Made by a program: the position numbers and the translations under genes. The notes beneath the pieces were generated by a model. The model made no database searches. It saw only the letters and a list, made by a program, of their open reading frames with translations, and had not been told where the DNA came from. Shown here one piece after another: positions 13,960-27,200 of a DNA stretch of 64,000 nt (within the stretch, counting starts at the first letter, position 1; each line of letters begins with the position of its first letter). Where the stretch lies: the NCBI GenBank assembly GCA_000711775.1, contig ARYC01000762.1, positions 28,958 to 92,957 on the forward strand. Reading direction: 5' to 3'. This stretch comes from Oxytricha trifallax (lineage: Eukaryota > Ciliophora > Spirotrichea > Sporadotrichida > Oxytrichidae).

Positions 13960-15249
13960 TTTTTAAAAAATAATTTTGACTTTAAATTCTAAATTAGGAA
14001 TCTTAATTAAATTTCTAATTGTCAATAACCAGTCAAGGTCATTTAACATAATCTAATTATTTGGATATTTTTATTTAAATTTTTTATATGATCACTTTTT
14101 AATATTAAATTCAAATATTTATATTAATAACAAGAACAACAATCTTTCAAGATTCATAAAAAAAGATTTCTATATTAAAATGTAGAGAATTAGAAAAATT
14201 GACATCATTATTAAAAATAAAAAGAAATTATTTAAAATCTAAATTTTTTATACATTAAATCATCTTGCAATTAAATTTAAGTTGTTTAATAATTGATTCG
14301 TAAATTCTCACTTTTTTTAGAGCTTATTGAAAATTAATACTGGTGCTTAAGCCAGCCAGTATTAATTTTATTTTTACTTCATCTTTGACTTTCGACACCG
14401 TCAGTCAACCCTTTCATGTAGGTACGAGGAGTCCAGTACGGGCATCTGGCTCATGCTAACATGCAACCACATTGTAATAGAATCACGCCGGAGCCCCTGT
14501 GTTGTCTAGCAGTCTTGTGCGTTACTGAAAAAATTCTTCTTTTACTACCATGACTGACTTTCCTAGTGAGAGCAAATTCCCACTTAATAAGGAACTTTTA
14601 TATTTTTAAATGATTTTGTTGATGTTTATTATTTAATTTATTTAGATTTAATTGTTCAAATAATGAATTAATAAAGACCTTAATACCTCGAAAATTATAA
14701 TTACTCTAAATATTGATATATTATATATTCATTTTATGATTATAATTTTAGTAAAAATCATCATTATTGGAAGATAAAGATTTATGGAATTGACTAAAAT
14801 GTAAAACAAAACCTTGTAATTGAATTATTTCACATTTAAAAATATTTTTTTAATCAATATTTGAAATCATTTAGCTCACCAAACAACGATTTATTAAATT
14901 ATTATATTTTTCTTTATACTTGAATTTATATTAATTTCTAGTACTTCAATTAAGTTGCTTCCTTTAATTTCTATTTTAAATTATAACTCCTCTGATAAAT
15001 TTAATTCCAGTCTAAATACTCTCCTGAATTAATAGACTCTAATTATTGAAAAGTTTGTTACGGAATTTTTTCTATATTAGTATCTGAGATGTAATTGTTT
15101 TGAAAGTTAAAGTTCTAGTTTGTTAGATGGTTTAAAGGCTATAATAATTTAAGAAATTAAGAATTTACAAAATTTATTTTTTATTATAAGGTAAATTGTG
15201 AGTTATATTGCATGTATTTATACATTTTAAACTGATGATATGAAAACTA
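13960..15249. other. Spacer between paralog 2 start and paralog 3 tail, with a GC-rich island
   Basis: Mostly AT-rich and featureless. At 14326-14366 there is a perfect 14-bp inverted repeat (AAAATTAATACTGG / CCAGTATTAATTTT) around a short loop. It is followed at about 14395-14560 by a markedly GC-richer island of unknown nature; its minus strand is open without TGA for about 45 codons but matches nothing I recognise. Confidence 0.4.
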
Positions 15250-18200
15250 TAAAATATCTATGATTAAATGAATTAATATTAAAGATTTTATGAATAAGTA
15301 AAAATTTCTAAGCTTTGCTAAAAATATTTCTATTTTTGGCAAAGTTCTTATTATGTTTCTGTTACATTTAAGTAAAATAATTTCCCTAAACATTTTCATC
15401 TTAACCTTAATTTTGAATATCCTTATTCGCTTCATCATTTTTTATTCTCATTTCTTTTGGATATAAAACCAACTAATAATAATTATATAATAATAGGATA
15501 TAAGTTCTTGAGAATTCTCTTATCTACTTTATCATTAGAAGATTTAATCTACATTTAGGTAGGTTTTTTGCCCCAAACATTAAAATTCCAATTTTTTGCC
15601 ATAAATTATAGAAGAAACACATAAATCACTACTTCAATTTTACTCCTCTTATATCAAGAAATTTTTTCATAAATATTCCTTTCAAGGGTTACAAATATAT
15701 CTTGTCTCATTAGATATTAGATAATTTTGAAAACTTATTGTTTTAATTTATAATAAATTTTATTTCATGTAAATTAATTGAATCTTTACAAAAATATGAA
15801 AGTAATTGATGTTTAATTAAGTAAAATTTGTTCATAAAATGTGTAAAGGGTTTATATAATTGATAAAAATACATATTTTTTTATTGAGGCAGTAGACAAT
15901 CTATTTGGTCAGGAACCATCCCTCCCTTCCTTAAGTGCATATAAGAATTAGGGGGCAGTACACTTCCCCCCCACTACATTTATCTTAAGTATATCAAAAG
16001 CTCTCGTTCACTAGTTTTATTTTTCAATGAATTTAAGGAGGGGGGAAGTTTCCTTACTCAAAATTTTATATGCACCCAAGGGGGGAAGTTTCCTGCCCCA
16101 AAAAAGTAGTTTCCAGACCCCTTCGGAATTTTCCTGCCCTATACATAAAAATATGTAATTTTTATAATTTTCAAAGAATTTTTATCATCAATTATGATAA
16201 AATATCATGTCTACCTTGATAATGAATTCATATTTTAAAGAAAATCACATTAATTATTAATTAAAAACAATTATTTTAGCATTGCTTTTAATGAATAATT
16301 TGATTAAGAATAATTATGAACCTTGAAAATTATTTATTAATAAAAGTAGTTTAGTACATGGTAATGGTAATTTAAATTTAAATTTATTTGTTTCTAATAT
16401 TTTTATTGCCAAACAATATAAAATTTAATGTTGGGGGCAGGAATCTTCCCCCCCCCCGAATTTACAGTTTTAACCTCCTTGGGATCATGTTTGATCCTCA
16501 ATACATTCTACTTCTAATATGGAAGCAATTGCTTCTGATATTTTGATAAATTTATCTTGTTTTATAATTTTGATTATTTTAAGATGCTCAAGATGTTCAA
16601 AATATCATAAGGGTTATAATTCATCAATAATTATATTGAATGAAAAATTTTAAACAAATGTATTTTAATTTGAAATTAATAGAAATTATTAAATTGTTAG
16701 AACTTCTTTAAAAAATAATGACACAACAAAAAATAAATTAACATCCTACATATCAAATTGTTTTTCTATTTTTTATATTCCTAAATTCAAAAGTTGGATC
16801 TACTATTGTTCAAATAAAATTAAAGTTAAAATTAATGAAAGTATCAATAACAATATTATTAGATGCAGTTAGATTTTATATAGGTTACTGATCATATACA
16901 CATTGAAATAAAAATATTAAAGCTATTTAGCTGCTTGAATAATTACATGCTTTTTTATATTTTTTAATAAACTACAAAGCTTGGGTTTAATTGAAGGTAA
17001 TAAATAAAATATTATCTTCTATAAGAATATATAAAACATTATATATTAAAGAAATGTAAATTCTCTTGGAAATAGCAATTCATTTTGTTTTCTATTTTAA
17101 ATTTAATTAAGTCCATCAAATTAATTTTTTATTGTTAAATATTTGCTAAATTGTTGACTTAGATTTTAGCCCTTACAAAATAATAATGTTCATAAATTAA
17201 TTCATAATATAAATAATTTCGCAAGTTTTGATTTTATTAATGCTTCAATATATATGTTTGGGGGGGGAAGTTTCCTACACCGGTTTTATTATAAAAAAAA
17301 ATTTTAAGGAAGTTAGTTTCCTGCACTTTTTAGAAAATTTTTTTTATTATTTAAATTATTTTTTATAACAACTAAAACCAACTTCCGAACTGATTTCATT
17401 ATTAAAACTGTATTTAATTTATTAATCAATTATTCATTATCTCTCTTCAGATTCCAACAACTCTGACATATTTCATCTGATATTTTTAGGTTTCTGTCTC
17501 TAAACCATTATATTGTCCTCTCTGTACTCATAGTAATTCTTAATATTGTATCCAATAGTTATTGAAATTCTGATTTAATTTATCTTGTTATTAACATAAC
17601 TATATAATATTAGACTATTTCTTATTAAACTACTTTAATGATGTATAAAAATCTTTATAATATTAAAGGGTCATAAAAATGCTAAATTTTATATTTATGT
17701 AAAATTTATTAAATTTACATACAAATTAAAAAAAGTGCAGGAAACTTCCTCGAGTGCAGGAAACTTCCCCCCCCATATGTTTTAGGAAATTTATTATTAA
17801 GTTGATAATTAATTGCAATAATTTAATTTAATGGTTAAGGTAACATATGTTAAATTTGAGTTAATTTAATAATTCTTACAAAGAAAATATTCAAATTTTG
17901 TTAATATGGCTTTCATAGTATCAACTGAATTAATAAATTTCTAAATAGTGTTGTTGAATATTATTTAGATGTGAAACTTGTATTATAATATAAATTAATT
18001 TAATTTACTTATAATATCCCAATAAGGTCATTAGATTAAACTTGAATGGTTAAAGTTTCAATATATATTTATGCAATGAGTGAATCTATATATTCATAAA
18101 ATTAGTAGCAGTAGTAAATTAAAAAATAAAATAAAATTTCAAAGCTTACATTTAAACTAATTAAATTAATAGTTAAAAGAAAAATAGATTAAAAATTTTG

Positions 18201-21200
18201 TAGTTCTTAGTCTAAAAATTATATTATGTTAAATAAAGCTAATTAGTGATATAGGTTTTAATTCACTTTTTAATCAATTTTATATATTATAATTAGTCAA
18301 ATGATATGGTATTATTTTTTTATATGTATAACAAAGTTATCGATTATTGATAGTATATAAGAATATATAACCTCTTGTAGTAAAATTTTACAATTAAATA
18401 ATTTTGATATAAGTTATACACTATATATTACTTTACTTTTTAATATATAGGTTAGTTGTAATAATAATTTTGACTATTTTATTTATAAAATAAATTTTTT
18501 TTTGAATTTCAAAAATTCCTAATCAATAATAAGATTCCTTTGAAAACCATTTTGTTCGACGTCCAAACCCGTGCTTATATTATAATTGTAATTTATTTAT
18601 ATCTTTAAATTGACTAATATAAGTTCTTATATAAACTAAATGGTCAAACTTTGATGATATACTATATAAATAAAAGTTAATATTTTGGTCCACACCTAAA
18701 GAATTGTTTTGAGATATTTCTAAACTAGCCAAACTATTTTCTTCTGACCAGCTAAATTAATTTATACTGGAGTTTCTAATTTTAGCACCAGACCCTATAA
18801 TTTTAGGTGGACTTGAATTCATGTAGATTAAATCGTTATTTGATTCCAAGCGTTTGTGATTATTGTTAATGAATATATCTATTGTAAATTTAAATAAATA
18901 CTGGATATTATTTTTCTTAAATATTTATTGAACTTTCTAATTGCATGCATAATCTTTTTACATTTGAGTTATAAATATTTGTAATGAGATCTTAATAAAA
19001 TTTATTGTTTAAAGTTAAAATATTTAATCAAAATTAGTTTAATTTTCTATAAACAAGCAATATTAGTAAAGCTTTCAAAGTTATTATCTTTGGTTTGAAG
19101 TGTTGTATTCTAACTTTAGTTTTCTTGAGTTTCTATAATAACTTTCTTGATATATTAAATTTAAAATGAATTTGGAATAAACAATTAAATTTTAAAATTA
19201 AATATTAATTAATTAAGATTTTGTCCTATTTTTACAGCTTAAAAATAAGAAATTTTTTATATAATCTCTCTTCAAAACCATTTTAATAAGTTCAGTTATT
19301 TTTATCAATATTAATAATTTTATCAAAATTTTTTTCAATTGTACGTTTTAGTATTAATGTGATTAAATTCCTTTGTTAGTAAAATAAAGATGATAAAACA
19401 TTTTTTATATTTTATTTTTTTAATTCCTATTTAATCAAACTTTACAAAACTTACTAGTTTTCAATAATATTGGGCGAATTTCATGGTTAAATACTAACCT
19501 TTGTCTTTTAATCATATTGATATAATAATTATGTTTAAATTGACTCATTTCATCTTTCTCAGTTAAATATAGCCTTTTAACGATAGATTGATAGAATAAT
19601 CTTTGTTACATACCTCCAATTAATAATTTTACTGCAGCTAATACTATGGTCATAAATCCTCCTATATTTGAAATTGCATCTATCAAAGTTGTTACTTATC
19701 GCTTTGTAGTTTCTTATAAAATAATTAAAAAAATATTATATATTAAAATTTGTAAAACTTGCTTATCTTACATGAAAAAAGTCATATCCATAATAACTCC
19801 GTTGTCTTCAGGTCGAATTTTTCGTTAGAATTTAGATTTATATTAAAAAACTTAAAAAATGAAGTATTATATTATTTATTGAAAATAAACTTTTATTTTA
19901 TTTTTTATAACCATTATTGATAACAATTAAAAGGTATAAAAATGAAATTACTTCAATTTAATTTTCTAGAATTATAAACGTTAGAGTGTTGATTCTTAAG
20001 TGAATTAATTATATGTTAAATTCTAATTATTAAGGGATGATGAGAGGTATGAATCAAAACAAAAATTATTAAATTTTCATTATTTTCTTAGTAAAATAAA
20101 TGATATTAAAAATTAAAAGATGTTTTTAAACATTTTGTAAAATATAAGGTAATTAAAATATTTTTTTTAATAAATTAATTTAGTTACACTTGAAACGACC
20201 TTTTTTTTAAAAGTTGAATTGATTGCATTCAAATTGGAAACGATAGAATTAAATTGAAATTATTTGCATATCCTTATTATTTTTGTAGAAACCAATAAAT
20301 TAAATTTAATAATTGTATAATAAGAATAGATATCTTTTCAAACTGTAGAATTATTGAATTTATATTTTAAATTTGAATAAACTTCATAAATTATTTAATA
20401 ATTAATAAAAAACAGGAATCTTAACATTATTTTTAACTTTTTGAAATCAGATATATTAAGATAGAAAATTATTCATCACTATAATAATAACTCTCATACT
20501 TTTCTTATCAAATTTAGAAACCATTTTTTATCGTATTTTATGATATCTCTTTAAAAATATAAATAGTGGTTTAAGCAAAAATTAAAAACAATAATAATTT
20601 TTAACATCTATATAAAAGTCAAGTTTTTGGTTTTTTTATCATTAATTACTTAAAAAATATTTGGAAAAGTAAAAAAATAAATTATAAATTATCTCTTTTG
20701 CGATTACGAATTTTTATTGATATTTAAAATGCTTAATCGTAATTTATAATTTCCAAATTTTGAAATAAATTATTCAAAATAATTAATTAATTATTAACTT
20801 ATCGGCTCCTTGCTTAACCTATATAAAAATATTCGTATTATTTAAGCAAAGATATGGTTTTATTATTTAATAATTCTGTTTATATATAATTAGTTTACAG
20901 TATTTACAGTGTATATGTTTAATAAAATTTAAAATCATTTAATTTTATAAAATTTATTTTTTTTCTCTATTATTACGGATCAACAAAATAATTCATCTTG
21001 CAGTTAGTTTGATATACTTTAAGGAAATTAATATTAAGGGGTAATATTGTTGTCTGTCTTCGACAACCCTTCATGAAGGATCAGGTGTGGACTTTGCCAA
21101 ACTCTACTGTTGTCGGTATTCGTGTCATTCGGTTAATGTGTTGAAATTCTATGTCAAGTACCAAATTTCTTTTTACTTTATCTATTTACAATAAGAGCCC

Positions 21201-24200
21201 TATAATAATTCCTGTTTTTAAAATGTAGCGAAATCTGTGTTTTAACTCCTACCCTATTAGAATTGATCAGTCCAACAACCAACTCGACAAAATAGAGATG
21301 AAATTATACATGTTTTATTAAGAATATTAAAACTTATAGTTCTTTCTTTATAAAAAAGGTATCGAAATTATAATAGGTTTTAATCCTCAAGTTCCACATA
21401 GTTTTTTGTCAAATAGTAAGTAACTATATAATAAAAATATTCTTAATTAAGTCTTGTATGTAAATAGATCACCCTGTAATAAAAACCCTTGATAAGTTTT
21501 CTTCGTTTTGCTATTTAATGTTTAAATGAAATATAACTAAGAAACTAATTTTGATGCATGATTAATATCTATTAAAAGAAAAACTATTCTACTTCAAACT
21601 AATTTATTTTAATTTTTTGTTATAACTATATTTATTATTGCTATCATAAGTGGCAATATCATGTAAATCATTTACTGCTTGGACAGAAGACTGTTAAATT
21701 ATCAATCTTTTACAATCCTTTAAATTAGTATACATTACCTTATTTAAAATGCTTTTTATCAAGTACAATTATTAGTTAATTCTTTTAATGGTTCTAAAAG
21801 TAAACAACATAAACATAAAGCAGTAACATAGATAGCAAAAATTGTATAAAATAAAATATAGTATAAGCCATATAAAATCTGATAACTACCTCTATTTTTA
21901 ATTTTCTATTAACAATGACTTAAGAAAATCCACTATATAACTGCTGTTTATTAAATGAATTAGATTCTCTTAATAAATGAATTGTTCAAATAAGCAGCAT
22001 TAATGTATTTAAAAAATGATTAAGTATTTTCTCTTTTGTGTGCAAATACCAAATAAGGCAATAAAGCTAGAAATTTCATAGAAATAAATATCTTAATAAT
22101 TATTCTCTTGCTAGATTTACGACTCATTAAATTTCGAGCTTCTTTTTAATTATATAATTTAAGAAAAATCTATTAATCTATAAAAAGTGATATAAAGACT
22201 ATGTCCTAGCTGCGAGCGACTATAAACTACCAATTATTTTAGATGTTTTGGATACCCCCTATGTGCTTGGAATCGGAAAAGACCACCCCCATAAAACTAG
22301 AATTATTTTTACTTTCGTTCACAGTTCTGGAATCATGAAAAGTTCACTGTGAAGAAGAAATTTCAAAAACTCAAAGACCACCTTACCATACAATTCAGTT
22401 ACCCTAGATTACTATTAAAAATGAAATTTAAAAATAATGAAGGATTCATGGAGAAAAATCAGTTAGAAAATTATCATAAAATGCATTTTTATAACAAAAA
22501 AAACATGATTTTCCTCCATGAATCCTTCATTATTATTTAAATTTTATTTTTTAATCGTAATTTAGAGTAGCTAAATTATATGGTACGGTGGACATTGAGT
22601 TTTGGAAATTTCTTCTTCTCAGTGAACTTTTCATGATTCCAAAACTGTGAACGAAAGTAAAATAAATTCCAGTTTTATGGGGGGGTCTTTTCCGATTTCA
22701 AGTACATGGGGGTATATTATGTTTTGAGTATTCTATCTGGAATGAATATGTCATCTTTTCTCTCTTTCTCTCTTATTCACTTGCTTTTAATTAAAGGGAC
22801 TATCTCTCTAGGCAAGTCATAAAATAAGTATGAAAGTTATAGTAACTTGAGTGATTCTTTATATAACTTTATTTGAATTTTTTTCTATTATTTATTGATA
22901 ATATGGATGCTATAAAATGGTATTATGATACATTTTTTCATGCTCTTTTTTAGATTCCTTAATCTTATTAACTGAGTAATAAAATACCAAAACAGTAAAA
23001 TGCCTTTTCTTAGTAATATATCTTTGCTAATGTAATAATTCTTATTCTAATATCGCTTAATAGAGCTAGGATGAATAAAAAGCCCTCTAAACCTGAATCT
23101 TAAGTAATATCAGCTAAAACTGCATGAGTTCGACTTCTTAAATTATTGGTAAAACATTTCTTTAATATCATAATTACACACTAAGAACTATCATATAAAA
23201 TGTTTTGGGAATAATTGGATGATATTATTAATTAAAATTTATCATTTTAATTTTGAATGTATCTATAAATGATTATTTAAAATTATATTTCAAATTTAAT
23301 AATATGATTAACATAAAATTTATGCACACTTCCTTAATAAGTATAAGTAATTCTTTATAGAGGTATGAGCTTTTCAAGAAACTTGCTATGAAATATTACA
23401 GTTCGTTTTTCAAGAGGAAAATTTGAAAAATATTTATTGTATTTGTCTGTTGAAAAGATTTTTATTTTCTTTCAGTAATTAATCAATTGAAATGATATGT
23501 TTGTACAGTTGAGATACTTTTACAAATTGCTGCTATTTGAGCACTATTTTGATTTAATACTTTAATAAATGCCATGCCAAATTAGATCTTATATTTGGGC
23601 AAAAGAAATTTTATTTTTAATTATAAAGAGCTGCATTTTAAATAATTGCTAATTAAGTTTCGAATTTTCTCAAGTTGATAAAATTTGTTTTTAACCCCAA
23701 CTACGATATAAAATATCAAATAAAAGGTTTTAGGGTTTCAAATGTATTATATTTAACTCCGTAAATTTTTTCATTAAAATTTAATTTTTAAAAAGTTAAT
23801 TTTTTAAATATTAATTACAGTTATATAAAAGTTACTTATTAATAAGATATTTATATAAAGAAAAAAAATATAACTAACCTAAATTAAAATAATAAATAAA
23901 CCATCACTATTTATTTTTTTTGTATATTTTGGTTTACTTACATAAAAAAAAACAAAAATTTTATTTAATTTGGATGAAAAATCATAAAACCCTATTTAAT
24001 TTAGATTTATTGAATTTATAGGAAAAACTTTTTGTTGCTTTAAATAATTATCATTAAATATAACTTATAAAGGGAATTAAAATAATGTATACTTTCATTT
24101 ATTTTCATTTTTCTTATAAATGATTTTTAGTATATTATTATCTTATTGTGATTTTTAAAATATAAAATGTATGCTGCTAATTGTAAAGAGTGGATTTTAT

Positions 24201-27200
24201 TGGAGTAAGGTTAATTTGTGTAAAATAATGTGTTATTGATATGCATAAAAGATTAATTTTAATGCTTAATAAAGAATGAAGGCAAACCAGAATTAGGATG
24301 GCATTTTAAATATTTTAAATTTCTTCATTAATTTCTAGAATGTTTTTTTAATTAGCCGAATGTGATTGTTAAATTATTATCAAAGGTAGGGATGCGTAAA
24401 TTGAACTCTTTCAGACTCTGTATTGAGGTTTTTCATCCATATAGTTAAATGAAAATATTTAGTATAATAAATGTATTTGGAATTTTACATTTTATTTTAT
24501 ATTAAATAAGTAAATCAATTTTTATCTATTTATTATATTGGTAAAAAAAGAATATTGATTTACTTATTTAATATAAAATAAAATGTAAAATTCCAAATAC
24601 ATATATTATACTAAATATTTTCATTTAACTATATGGATGAAAAACCTCAATACAGAGTCTGAAAGAGTTCAATTTACGCATCCCTACCTTTGATAATAAT
24701 TTAACAATCACATTCGGCTAATTAAAAAAACATTCTAGAAATTAATGAAGAAATTTAAAATATTTAAAATGCCATCCTAATTCTGGTTTGCCTTCATTCT
24801 TTATTAAGCATTAAAATTAATCTTTTATGCATATTAATTTCACATTATTTTACACAAATTAACTTTATCAAAATTCTTTTCTTCAAAATACTATTTTAAA
24901 AATGAAGTATCCATATTTAACATTGTGTGTTGGAATAAATTAGATTAGTAAAAGTTAAATCTATATAAGGTACACACTTATGGGTAAAAGTAATTTAATT
25001 ACTAATCAATTTTTGATGATTTTTAAAATTAGTCTTTTTTTTACAATGAGTAATATCTTAAATAATTTCAAGTTTTAATTTTAAGCTAGCTCTGAAAAAC
25101 ATTAAAAATAATTTTTCGGGAATGTTCTGCCTAGTCTTAAGTTAAATTATAAATTTAAAGAATATTTCCTGGCAAGTATAATTTTTTATTTTTTCTAAAT
25201 TATTTTTCGTTTAGTTATTCTTACTAACAATAAAGAACAATTCTTAGTGATTTACACACATTATATTAAGTTTTTTTGGTCTACTTTTTCCTAAATTGTT
25301 TTATTTATTTTTTTTAACAACAAAATTTCTCTTTAAATTGATTTAGATTTTGGAAATAAACGAATATTTTTAATAAACCTATTTATTTTTATATTTAAAT
25401 TTTGTTTATACTACTAAACAACATCTTGATTTAAATATATTCAATATGGTAAAGGATGATTAATATTTCCCCTAAACAGCTTTTAATAAATAATTAAATA
25501 AATTTATAATTTTATGAAAATAAATGAAATTAGATATAAAAAATGATATACTTGACAGGAACTTCCCCCCCCCATATTTTTAGATATAAGATATTAGCTG
25601 AAATAACTGTAATAAAATTAATTACGATGCCATTTTTAAAGTTCAAAAATAATGTACAATAAAGCTATACTTTGCAGAAAATTCCAAAAAAATTTTGAAG
25701 ATAATTTGCAATCAATTAATTTAATTAAACTGTTTTTAATTCAAAATGTATTCCTACAATATTGGTAGGAGTTCTTCTATTAAATAATCATTAATTAATT
25801 AAAATAATAATTCAAGCCTAATAATAAATTCAGTCAAAATAAAATAGAAAAAAAGTATGCTTATTTAATGAAATATATTAAAATTCTATTTCCTAATCAC
25901 TCTTGCACTTCATTCCTTATCCTGGATAAAGATGATCTATAATAATATTATAATTCATGCATGAATTAATTTAATTTTACGTTTTTTTGTAACCGTGATT
26001 GAATGCATTTTTGTATTGTAAATCTCAGTAATGATCCTTCATTTGCAGCATAAGAACCCTTTACCACTATATTGAAATTCTTATCAAGACAGTGAGCATT
26101 TAGTATAAGAATTTAGGAAAGAATAATAATATTTTAAATTGATTTTTAATAAAAGGAAAATCTATTAGGCTGTAATTTGTTTTAGATTATTTTTTTATTT
26201 CAATGTTATAAAAAATTAAAAAATCTTTCTAAATTATTTGTGACTCCAATAAAACCCTAAACCCTATTGTTTCTAATTATAACTGCATATTTACAATTTT
26301 TTAAAAAAAATTTTAAAATAAAAAAATAAGTATTAATTGGAATTTTCCATGCTCATAAGCATTAGTTTCATAAAAAATTAATGAGATGCTTATAGTTGAT
26401 TGAATTATGTAATATTTATATTAATAATTTTCAATGCTTCTTTTTCTTCTTATTTATGATTTATTTGTACATTAATTTCATTTCGAGGAAATTAATTATA
26501 AAGTATTTTTAAAACTCTAAAATCTTAAATTGTTAAATAATAAATATAAAACTTTCAAGTTATTTCATAATTCATTAATAATTGCAGTCAACCTTTCGAT
26601 ACCTAGACAATTTGATACTTTTCTTATAGAAAACTAAAAATTAGCTGGCCTTTAATTGGTGGTACTATTTAATCGCATTCCTGGGCGGCCAATTTAAATA
26701 GATTTTATTTTTTGTATGAAATCAACTAAAAATTCACACAAAATTAAATTTTAATAATCTCACTATAGGGATAAAACCAAATAGCTTCGCCTAAAGCTAA
26801 TTTTTAGTTAGATATAAGAAAAGTATTATTTCATCAAGTTTATAAATTAATTTACTGCTATTAATTTATAGTTTATATATTTAATTTTAAATTCCTAGCA
26901 AATCTAATGTATTCCTATAATTTAATAAATTATATTAATTACAAAGAATTTTTTGGGGTTTTAAAGGTCTATATAACATTTAATAAATTTATAATAATTT
27001 AAATGTCCTAAATTGTTTCACTCATATTATCAAATCTATCTTCTCTGCATATTTCAACTGGGATTTAAGTTACTTTCTCGAGATATGTACTGCTTAGTAT
27101 AAAATAATAAAAAATATTTTTATCACTTGTGATAGTATAGTCAACTTACGATATATTTACTGATAGATATTAGAAATATGTCTAATAATCTTATAATGGG

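Noticed and set aside
22349-22540. 63-codon plus-strand open frame
   Set aside because: Lies across the centre of the 22251-22718 palindrome and reads through both arms.
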